NCBI GenBank assembly: GCA_946886925.1
Contig: CAMPJQ010000139.1
Location: 1 to 7,072 of the forward strand
Source of the DNA: an uncultured Terrimonas sp.
GTDB lineage: Bacteria > Bacteroidota > Bacteroidia > Chitinophagales > Chitinophagaceae
Length of the DNA stretch: 7,072 nucleotides
Reading direction: 5' to 3'
The notes under the pieces were generated by a model, which saw only the letters and a list, made by a program, of their open reading frames with translations, was not told the DNA's origin and made no database searches. Positions 1 to 5,493 of this stretch are shown one piece after another (the first letter of the stretch is position 1; the number at the start of each line of letters is the position of its first letter). A program made the position numbers and the translations under genes.

Positions 1-200
1 GTGCTATCTTTTGTTTTCTCACATTCTTCGTCTTTTGATTCAGACTCAAGACGCCAAAAGTTTTTTGATTACTGTTCCTCATAATCATCCGTACGGATAA
101 AGAGTCCTTTTACCGTAGCTCTCTGCTTAAAATGAATATTCACCTTTACATTCTTCTTCGGTTTGCATTCAATGAACTTTTCTATTTTATCATTTGTCAT
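1..200 (-). pseudogene. Small lysine-rich conserved-type protein, interrupted by an in-frame stop; partial at window edge
   Basis: Read leftward from an ATG at 200-198, the frame gives 43 residues (beginning MTNDKIEKFIECKPKKNV and ending FIRTDDYEEQ) and meets TAA at 71-69. The same frame then stays open for 22 more codons to the window edge, starting SKNFWRLESESKDEECEKTK. Both halves are charged, Lys/Glu-rich and protein-like. From memory, small Bacteroidota proteins of unknown function carry a segment close to DYEELKSKNFW; if that is right, the stop sits exactly at the Lys codon, and a single AAA to TAA change would explain it with no frameshift. That comparison is unverified. The alternatives are a real 43-residue protein with chance open sequence after it, or a sequencing error. 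No function is known to me, and no Shine-Dalgarno sequence is visible upstream. Confidence 0.5.
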
Positions 201-592
201 ACGAGAATTTGTTTAATTAAAAAATGATCATTCATGCAGTCAGCATAACCGCATTACTGGTTGCATTATTTTTCTCCTGGTTCCCTGCTTCCTCAAACTT
301 ATTCACTTCAGCAGAGATGATCCGTTAAGTACAAATAAAACTTGAGCAGTGCGCTGGTGTAAAAGAAAAATATGAGAGCAGAGATTGTTCGCTTACAAAA
401 GATTAACTCAAATAATAACGCAAAGATACGTTTTATTTGCGATTTAATCACTTTTCGGGCAAGGAAATAGCAGATCATAACAGGTGCTGCTATCCATCAA
501 GACAAGGCAGTAGCCCGTTTATTGTAAATTCCAAAAGGGTAAAAAATCAAAAATACAATGCTGATAAAGTAGAGGGCTATAAAATCTGTGAT
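201..592. other. Intergenic stretch without a convincing gene
   Basis: About 390 bases lie between the interrupted small gene and the cytochrome b-like gene. Reading frames here are short and have no recognisable protein character. The one well-formed signal is a leftward -7 box at 421-428, listed separately. It sits inside an imperfect hairpin in which CGCAAA (419-424) can pair with TTTGCG (436-441). No intrinsic terminator for the cytochrome b-like gene was found downstream of its stop at 593. Confidence 0.6.
421..451 (-). promoter_or_regulatory. Candidate Bacteroidota promoter reading leftward
   Basis: On the minus strand TATCTTTG (428-421) matches the Bacteroidota -7 consensus TAnnTTTG. 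Twenty bases upstream lies GTG (451-449), one mismatch from the TTG expected in the -33 element. Transcription would start near 414 and run toward the small gene starting at 200, leaving an untranslated leader of roughly 210 bases. The -7 box overlaps a 6-bp inverted repeat (419-424 with 436-441), which could be an operator or just chance. Confidence 0.4.
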
Positions 593-1015
593 TTACGGCC
601 ATACGTTCCACGGGATAGCGCTCAGCATTAAAATTAAAGCAATGCTGTAAAAAAGGATAATACTATTGTATTTCTTGCTGTTGCTGTTTAGCTTTTTGGC
701 CCTGGAGTAGCCAATGGTAACCAGTATAACGGCAATAAGCATCATTAAAGGATGTTCTATTATGTACAATCTCGACACTTTTTCTTTCATTGCATCTCCC
801 GAAAAGTTAGAAGCGCCCAATGGCGACAGAAAATAAAGTACTATTCCTGCTACAAACTGGAGATGCGCACATACCAATCCAAGTAAAGCTACCTTACGGC
901 TTCCTGCAGTAAAGCTTTTTTTGCGTGACGCGATTGCATAAATAATTGCTATAACCAATCCTGCCAGTAACAAATAAGCCAGTCCCGAATGAAAATGTTT
1001 TATTCCCGTATACAT
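593..1015 (-). CDS. Small four-helix cytochrome b-like membrane protein
   Basis: This 140-residue integral membrane protein has four predicted transmembrane helices at about residues 9-29, 42-63, 84-104 and 118-135. Histidines H7 and H9 lie at the start of helix 1, H51 falls within helix 2 (motif CAHLQFVAG) and H88 at the start of helix 3 (IEHPLMM). The protein ends in IPWNVWP. The layout resembles short Bacteroidota proteins often annotated as cytochrome B. Haem binding by these histidines is inferred from that resemblance and from their membrane position; no partner oxidoreductase is visible here. The gene lies 81 bp after the stop of the VOC gene on the same strand, so co-transcription is possible but not close-packed. 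No good -7 box was seen directly upstream; the nearest is TATTTTCG, with one mismatch. Confidence 0.75.
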   Translation of the reverse strand: MYTGIKHFHSGLAYLLLAGLVIAIIYAIASRKKSFTAGSRKVALLGLVCAHLQFVAGIVLYFLSPLGASNFSGDAMKEKVSRLYIIEHPLMMLIAVILVTIGYSRAKKLNSNSKKYNSIILFYSIALILMLSAIPWNVWP

Positions 1016-1096
1016 AACAACATGAGTTTATTTGCCGCGAAAATAACCAGTTTATGGGTAAATCCTGATTATAAATGCGAAAATCAATATTAGCTG

Positions 1097-1588
1097 TCAG
1101 TCTAATGTTTTCAACAAATCATCAAGGTCAAGCGCTTTTGTATACATATCCAATGATCCGTCAGCTTTAGATGGCCAAAGTTCCTTTGGTCTGTCCCAGT
1201 ACAATTCCACACCATTGCCGTCGGGGTCATTTAAATATAATGCTTCCGAAACCCCATGGTCGCTCGCCCCTGTTAATGGATATTTCGCGTTTCGCAGGCG
1301 TTCAAAAATAACCGCAAGATCTTTGCGTGCCGGATAAACAATAGCTGTATGATACAAGCCAACACCAGATACTGGCGCATGTGGCGCTCCCTTACTATGC
1401 CAGGTATTTAAACCGATGTGGTGATGATATCCTCCGGCAGATATAAATGCGGCCTGGCTGCCGTACATGGTGGTTACTTCAAACCCAAGCAAATCGCGGT
1501 AAAACGCCAGCGATTTTTCAATGTCCGACACTTTTAAATGTACATGGCCGATCCTTGTTTGTGCGGGAATAGTGTAATCTTTACCCAT
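1097..1588 (-). CDS. VOC-family metalloenzyme (glyoxalase / extradiol dioxygenase fold, CatE-like)
   Basis: The protein has 163 residues from the ATG at 1588-1586. It is a vicinal-oxygen-chelate protein made of two paired beta-alpha-beta-beta-beta modules. Likely metal ligands are H15 in IGHVHLKV, H80 in GLYHTAIV and E128 in GNGVELYWD, the His/His/Glu pattern of catechol 2,3-dioxygenase-type VOC proteins. Other family marks are SDIEKSLAFYRDLLGF near residues 21-36 and NDPDGNGVELYWDRP at 120-134. The fold and metal site are well supported; the substrate is not, and ring-cleavage dioxygenase, glyoxalase or thiol-transferase-like activity are all possible. A longer reading from a TTG at 1609 would add seven residues, but that TTG lies inside a -7 promoter box, so the ATG is preferred. 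The cytochrome b-like gene follows 81 bp downstream. Confidence 0.88.
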   Translation of the reverse strand: MGKDYTIPAQTRIGHVHLKVSDIEKSLAFYRDLLGFEVTTMYGSQAAFISAGGYHHHIGLNTWHSKGAPHAPVSGVGLYHTAIVYPARKDLAVIFERLRNAKYPLTGASDHGVSEALYLNDPDGNGVELYWDRPKELWPSKADGSLDMYTKALDLDDLLKTLD

Positions 1589-1606
1589 AATGAATGCGTT
1601 TATACA

Positions 1607-1614
1607 CAAATGTA
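1607..1614 (-). promoter_or_regulatory. Candidate -7 promoter box for the VOC gene
   Basis: On the minus strand TACATTTG (1614-1607) is a full match to TAnnTTTG. It ends 18 bases before the ATG at 1588, which would give a leader of about a dozen bases. No TTG is present at the expected -33 spacing. The box overlaps the alternative TTG start at 1609, which argues for the downstream ATG. Confidence 0.45.
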
Positions 1615-1757
1615 AACGAGATGAGGAAAATATATTTACTTACTTCCTTGATAATGTAACATTATTTTGCAAGATTTGCTGGTCACTCCCTGATACTTTC
1701 GCCCTGTGTAATTATCTCATCCCCAACCGGTGTTTTTTATAAATTAAACTTATTGCC

Positions 1758-3254
1758 ATGAGAAACAATCTATGCCTATTCGCCCTGTGCGTTGGTATCC
1801 TTTTCGGTTCCTGTTCAAAAGATATGAACAGACGGTTTGAAAATGCAACACTCCACATCCCCAACCAGGACCGTGGATTTATTATTATTGCTAAAGAAGG
1901 GTTTAGTACAGAAAACATCGCCGCAGAATTGAACAAATTGAATGTAAGAAGGTTTGTATTAAAGAATACCAATGAAGAATTAGGGCTGATAGAAGTACAA
2001 ACACCAGACCCTACCTTTCCCGGCAAGGCCCGCCAGGTTGCAGGTATTGAATCTGTAGTGGTAGATGTGGTACTGAACTGGAGGCTACCGGGCAAAATAC
2101 ATAGAATCAGCAAAAAGGAAATAACCACAGCACGAGTGCCGTACAGAAAAAATGCCGCCCCATCTTCTTTAATAAATAATAACCCTTTAAGTTTTTTACA
2201 ATGGGGATTAAATTCCGTGCATGCAGAGCAGGCATGGGCTAAAGGATTCCAGGGGAACGGTGCAAAGGTAGCTGTGCTGGATGGCGGTTTTTTGCTGAAC
2301 GATCCGGAAATAATGCCCAATATTATACTCTCACATAATTTTGTAGATGGAGATGAAGTACAGTATCATGGAAAAGAGGGTTTTAGCCATGGAACACACG
2401 TTGCAGGTATCATTGCCGCATTGAACGATGATGAAGGTGTGGTTGGCGTAGCACCGCAGGCAAAACTCATATTGGTGAAAGTATTAAATGATGAAGGAAA
2501 CGGAGCATTCAGTGCACTAATTAACGGCATCTATTATGCGGCTGTTAATGGCGCCAATGTAATTAATATGAGCCTTGGCGGAGAATTGCCCCTTAAAACC
2601 TATATGGATAATAATGGTACGCCGGATGATCCATCGGACGATTTAATAGTGCAGTACGACAGGGATATAAAAGAATTGGTAACGGCTATGAACAGGGCTG
2701 TTAAATTCGCCAACAAAAGAGATGTCACAGTAATTGCGGCTGCCGGCAACGATGCTTATAACTACGACTTTGAGAAAAATTTTATTACTTATCCGGCAGC
2801 TTGTAAAGGAGTGTTGGCCATAGCTGCCAATGGTCCGTTGGGATGGGGTATAAACCAGGATACTTCTTTGTACCTGCCTTCCATTTTTACCAATTCAGGA
2901 AGAAAATTCATCGCATACGCCGCACCGGGTGGCAATTACAGTGATCCGTTGAACACACAGGTAGTACAGGTAGATTTTGTGGTAAACTATGAGTTTGTAT
3001 TCGATTTCATATTTAACATTGGCGGCATTGATGAAACTACCAATGAACTCTTTTATTCATGGTCGGCCGGAACAAGTATGGCAGCGCCACATGCCAGCGC
3101 TGTTGCCGCTTTGGTATATGGAAAATACGGCAAACACGCTTCGCCGGAAATGATTGACCAGGTATTTAAAAAATCTTCAACGGATCTTGGTCTGAGGGGT
3201 AAAGATGGCTTTTTTGGCGATGGACAAGTCAATGCGGAAAAAGCGGTTCGCTAG
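1758..3254 (+). CDS. Subtilisin-like (S8) serine peptidase, predicted lipoprotein
   Basis: This 498-residue S8 peptidase begins with a lipoprotein signal peptide ending LFGSC, with the lipidated cysteine at C19 followed by SKD, a charged start that in Bacteroidota can direct surface export. Residues about 30-107 look like an I9-type inhibitory prodomain. The catalytic domain runs from about 145 to the end. The triad is complete: D175 in VAVLDGG, H211 in HGTHVAG and S440 in AGTSMAAPHASA, with the oxyanion Asn N331 in AAAGN. Compared with classical subtilisin, the His-to-Asn interval is about 29 residues longer and the Asn-to-Ser interval about 43 longer, because of an Asp-rich insertion near 278-306 and another near 392-432. 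There is no C-terminal secretion domain, which fits lipid anchoring. The substrate is unknown. Upstream, TACTTTCG at 1694-1701 is a -7 box with one mismatch. The stop lies 4 bp from that of the convergent ThuA gene. Confidence 0.93.
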   Translation: MRNNLCLFALCVGILFGSCSKDMNRRFENATLHIPNQDRGFIIIAKEGFSTENIAAELNKLNVRRFVLKNTNEELGLIEVQTPDPTFPGKARQVAGIESVVVDVVLNWRLPGKIHRISKKEITTARVPYRKNAAPSSLINNNPLSFLQWGLNSVHAEQAWAKGFQGNGAKVAVLDGGFLLNDPEIMPNIILSHNFVDGDEVQYHGKEGFSHGTHVAGIIAALNDDEGVVGVAPQAKLILVKVLNDEGNGAFSALINGIYYAAVNGANVINMSLGGELPLKTYMDNNGTPDDPSDDLIVQYDRDIKELVTAMNRAVKFANKRDVTVIAAAGNDAYNYDFEKNFITYPAACKGVLAIAANGPLGWGINQDTSLYLPSIFTNSGRKFIAYAAPGGNYSDPLNTQVVQVDFVVNYEFVFDFIFNIGGIDETTNELFYSWSAGTSMAAPHASAVAALVYGKYGKHASPEMIDQVFKKSSTDLGLRGKDGFFGDGQVNAEKAVR

Positions 3255-3258
3255 TCAC

Positions 3259-4086
3259 TTATGGTTTATGATTCGTTCCGCCGAGCCACAGCAAGCCGTC
3301 AATGATCAGTTTATTTTGAACGGGATTATTAAACTGGAAAGACAATTCTTTATTGGTTTTATGCTCGTAATCAATGTCATTATGCCCCATATTAACGTAC
3401 AGCATTTTGTATTTCGTGTTTGTCCACACTACCGGATAATAGCCGCTGTGCCAAATTTCATGCGGTTTAGGCCCTGTACCAAGCGGGAAGCTCGATGAGT
3501 CAATAGATAGTAAAATTTTGATGTCCGGGTTTTGGCGCAGATCTTTTTCCCAGCTATACCATTCATTGGGGGAAGATGCAAATGTTTGCGGTAAATGCCT
3601 GGTGGCAGGATGGGTTGAATCCTCAACGCGTAAAACAGCAGATGTTGGTCTCCAGGTATTTCCTTTATATTGGCCTGCTCCTATAAATTCATTGTGATAC
3701 CAGTTCCAGTTCTGTGGAAAATCCGAAGGTGTGAGTGCGAAACCTGCAAAGTGGAATCCCATCCAGGCGCCCCCGTTGCTCATGTATTTTTTGAAAGCGT
3801 TTCTTTGTCCGGCAGTCTCAGGCCTGGTATCTAAAAAAAGTATTACCTGGTACCGCGAAAGAAATTGGGTGTTAAGGTTATTCCAGTTGTTGGTGGAATC
3901 GTACACAAAATTATAACGGGCGGCTATTTCCGGAAACCATCTGTTGGCCTCATGCACAAAACTAATATGTGCCTTATCGTTTTTGGCGGTATAAAAAGCA
4001 ATTACTTTAAACTCCGGCTTGATGCTTTGAGCATTGCTGTGAAAGAGTATTGAAAAGCAAAAGGCATGAACTGCAATAATTTTCAT
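3259..4086 (-). CDS. Secreted ThuA-domain protein (glutamine amidotransferase-like fold)
   Basis: The protein has 275 residues. A signal peptide spans residues 1-19 (hydrophobic core AFCFSILF, likely cleavage SNA|QS), so the mature protein should be periplasmic or secreted. The rest matches the ThuA family, named for trehalose utilisation and built on a class I glutamine amidotransferase-like fold. Supporting blocks are VILFLDTRP at 81-89, the Gly/Trp-rich MSNGGAWMGFHFAG at 102-115, EWYSWEKDLRQNPDIKILL near 175-193, and YPVVWTNTKYKMLYVNMGH at 217-235, followed by a C-terminal IIDGLLWL helix. In Bacteroidota, ThuA proteins often accompany sugar catabolism, but no sugar enzyme lies nearby and the exact role is unknown. 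The gene converges on the protease and diverges from the dehydrogenase 61 bp away. Confidence 0.85.
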   Translation of the reverse strand: MKIIAVHAFCFSILFHSNAQSIKPEFKVIAFYTAKNDKAHISFVHEANRWFPEIAARYNFVYDSTNNWNNLNTQFLSRYQVILFLDTRPETAGQRNAFKKYMSNGGAWMGFHFAGFALTPSDFPQNWNWYHNEFIGAGQYKGNTWRPTSAVLRVEDSTHPATRHLPQTFASSPNEWYSWEKDLRQNPDIKILLSIDSSSFPLGTGPKPHEIWHSGYYPVVWTNTKYKMLYVNMGHNDIDYEHKTNKELSFQFNNPVQNKLIIDGLLWLGGTNHKP

Positions 4087-4121
4087 TCGTATATTTAATG
4101 GAGTACATTTTTCCTGTTGCT

Positions 4122-4129
4122 CAAAAATA
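4122..4129 (-). promoter_or_regulatory. Candidate -7 promoter box for the ThuA gene
   Basis: On the minus strand TATTTTTG (4129-4122) matches TAnnTTTG and lies about 35 bases before the ThuA start, giving a leader of roughly 30 bases. No TTG is found at the -33 spacing. The 61-bp AT-rich gap between the divergent ThuA and dehydrogenase genes must hold both promoters; on the plus strand only one-mismatch boxes were seen (for example TACATTTT at 4104-4111). Confidence 0.4.
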
Positions 4130-4147
4130 TATTAAAAATAAAAACAA

Positions 4148-4987
4148 ATGGATAAAGTATGGTTAATAACAGGCTGCTCTACGGGTTTTGGGCGTGAGTT
4201 GGCCAAATTGGTATTGAAGCTCGGATACAAAGCAGTGGTAACTTCCCGCAACACAAATGATGTAATGGATATAGTTGCTCCTTATCCCAACACGGCTACC
4301 GCCTTGCCATTGGATGTAACAAAGCAATCCGATATCAATGCAGCTGTAACACAAGCACTGCAAAAGTTTAATCGTATTGATGTGCTGGTTAACAATGCCG
4401 GCATTGGGTATTTCGGAGCCATAGAAGAAAGTGAGGAAGAGGATGTACGCCGCATGTTCGAGATCAATTTTTGGGGACTGGCGCATGTAACTAAGACCGT
4501 ACTGCCGGTAATGCGCAAACAGCGCAGTGGTCATATCCTGAATATATCATCTATCGGGGGATTGGTTGCATTTCCGGCGCTTGGTTTTTATAATGCTACC
4601 AAATTTGCCGTTACTGCTTATTCTGAAGCCCTGGCCAAAGAAACGGCTCATCTTGGCATTAAGGTAACAACGATTGCTCCCAGTGGTTTCCGAACCGACT
4701 GGGCGGGCAGATCGGCAAAAGACAGCGCCATCACTATTGATGATTATGCTCCTACGGCCGGTGCAAACCAAAATACAGTGCGGGGTTATAGTGGCAGTCA
4801 GAAAGGCGATCCTGTGCGTGCCGCAAAAGCCATGGTAAAAGTTGTGGAATCGGAGGATCCGCCTTTGTTATTGTTACTGGGTTCTGCGGCTTTAAAGAAC
4901 GCAAAAAACAAACTGGCAGCATTGCAACGCGATTTTGATGGCTGGGAGGAGGTTACCAAAGGAGCGGATTTTTCGGAAGGGGAGTAA
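4148..4987 (+). CDS. Classical short-chain dehydrogenase/reductase (SDR)
   Basis: This 279-residue cytosolic NAD(P)-dependent oxidoreductase has the full classical SDR set: the cofactor loop TGCSTGFG at 8-15, the acidic D56 in LPLDVT, NNAG at 82-85, and the catalytic tetrad N107 (EINFWG), S135 (NISSIGG), Y148 and K152 (YNATK). R34 right after the second strand (VTSRN) favours NADPH over NADH. PSGFRTDW near 178-185 fits the loop after the sixth strand that closes over the cofactor. A single Rossmann domain of this size and an N-terminal MDKVWLITG start are usual for retinol-dehydrogenase-like and general ketoreductase SDRs. The substrate cannot be read from the sequence. The gene is divergent from the ThuA gene and appears to be a single-gene unit. 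Confidence 0.92.
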   Translation: MDKVWLITGCSTGFGRELAKLVLKLGYKAVVTSRNTNDVMDIVAPYPNTATALPLDVTKQSDINAAVTQALQKFNRIDVLVNNAGIGYFGAIEESEEEDVRRMFEINFWGLAHVTKTVLPVMRKQRSGHILNISSIGGLVAFPALGFYNATKFAVTAYSEALAKETAHLGIKVTTIAPSGFRTDWAGRSAKDSAITIDDYAPTAGANQNTVRGYSGSQKGDPVRAAKAMVKVVESEDPPLLLLLGSAALKNAKNKLAALQRDFDGWEEVTKGADFSEGE

Positions 4988-4991
4988 GGGG

Positions 4992-5019
4992 TACGGGTTG
5001 CATGGAGTTACAGGTTGCA
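4992..5019 (+). repeat. Imperfect short direct repeat
   Basis: TACGGGTTGCA (4992-5002) and TACAGGTTGCA (5009-5019) differ at one base and are offset by 17 bases, just after the dehydrogenase stop codon. Repeated words of the type 'ggttacaggttgcaggtt' are, from memory, common between genes in Chitinophagaceae-like genomes, so this may be a remnant of a dispersed low-complexity intergenic repeat. Confidence 0.5.
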
Positions 5020-5026
5020 GGTTTTA

Positions 5027-5105
5027 GGGCCTGTGCCCCATCATTCATTAACAGAACAATGGAGGGATCTTCCTGGCAACCCGGCTTCTAAATGCGGTGG
5101 CACAG
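5027..5105 (+). other. Potentially structured intergenic RNA segment
   Basis: GGGC (5027-5030) and GCCC (5035-5038) form a tight hairpin with loop CTGT. CTGTGCC (5031-5037) can instead pair with GGCACAG (5099-5105), seven perfect pairs enclosing about 60 bases, so the two foldings exclude each other. No T-run follows the short hairpin, so it is not a standard intrinsic terminator. The enclosed part contains GGAGGGA (5061-5067), GGCAACC (5075-5081) and GGTG (5096-5099), in the order these words appear in SAM-I (S-box) aptamers, but the conserved TGAA-containing segment between the first two is absent. The segment could lie in the 3' untranslated region of the dehydrogenase transcript. Confidence 0.3.
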
Positions 5106-5139
5106 TCAATATCTTTTTTACGCCATAAAAAACTTAACA

Positions 5140-5168
5140 TTAGAAATGTTACGCTACTATTATATTTG
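5140..5168 (+). promoter_or_regulatory. Candidate promoter for the basic protein-TauE pair
   Basis: TATATTTG (5161-5168) is a full match to the Bacteroidota -7 consensus TAnnTTTG. A weak -33 candidate, TTA (5140-5142), lies 18 bases upstream. The box ends 20 bases before the GTG start at 5189, which places transcription start just before the gene and supports that start codon. Confidence 0.5.
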
Positions 5169-5188
5169 AGTGACTAATTATAAAGCCT

Positions 5189-5476
5189 GTGAGCGATAAA
5201 AAAATATCAAAAAAGGAATTCCGTAACAAAGTGTCCAAAAAAATTGAAGCCGCTCTTGAAGACATCAGGGGTGAAATGGATGCCAAAAAATTTTTAAAAC
5301 GGATAAGAAAGATGAGCAATGTGCTTGCTGATGATATTGTTAAAGCGGCTAAGAAAATAAAAGCGCCTGAAACAAAACCAGTCATTAAAGCAAAAAAACT
5401 GAGCAGCACTAAAACTGTTTCAAAATTGCCAGCACGGAAAAATATTAAACCGAAAGCAAAACAAGGTTCTGCATAA
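5189..5476 (+). CDS. Small lysine-rich basic protein with histone-like tail
   Basis: This 95-residue protein starts at GTG; an in-frame TGA at 5171-5173 and the absence of any ATG between leave GTG as the natural start. Twenty-five of 95 residues are lysine. Residues about 8-57 look like a charged amphipathic helical region (FRNKVSKKIEAALEDI ... KKFLKRIRKMSNVLADDI). Residues 58-95 form a Lys/Ala/Pro tail (KAPETKPVIKAKK ... PARKNIKPKAK) like bacterial histone H1-like or nucleoid-associated tails. Nucleic-acid binding is inferred from composition only; I do not recognise a named family. A good -7 box lies 20 bases upstream, and the TauE-family gene begins 17 bases after the stop, so the two are probably one transcript. 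Confidence 0.7.
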   Translation: MSDKKISKKEFRNKVSKKIEAALEDIRGEMDAKKFLKRIRKMSNVLADDIVKAAKKIKAPETKPVIKAKKLSSTKTVSKLPARKNIKPKAKQGSA

Positions 5477-5493
5477 TTTTAAAGCAGGTTTAA

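Noticed and set aside
186..235. 12-codon upstream ORF overlapping the small gene's ATG by ATGA
   Set aside because: An ATGA overlap is seen (stop at 199-197), suggesting a leader peptide, but such a short frame is expected by chance and the downstream gene is itself interrupted.
224..328. Plus-strand 34-codon ORF, MIIHAVSITALLVALFFSWF followed by a short polar tail
   Set aside because: It looks like a tiny single-span membrane peptide, but length, lack of a ribosome binding site and lack of any recognised relative make chance equally likely.
437..631. Plus-strand 64-codon ORF
   Set aside because: Low-complexity, non-protein-like composition, no start signal, and its 3' end overlaps the well-supported cytochrome b-like gene on the other strand.
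1712..2320. Minus-strand 202-codon ORF opposite the protease
   Set aside because: Antisense to the start and prodomain of a clear S8 peptidase with complete motifs; it is a reading-frame shadow.
3205..3498. Plus-strand 97-codon ORF across the protease/ThuA junction
   Set aside because: It overlaps the protease end in another frame and is antisense to the ThuA gene, with no recognisable domain.
5027..5038. GC hairpin as intrinsic terminator of the dehydrogenase gene
   Set aside because: The stem has only 4 bp and is followed by CATCATT rather than a T-run.
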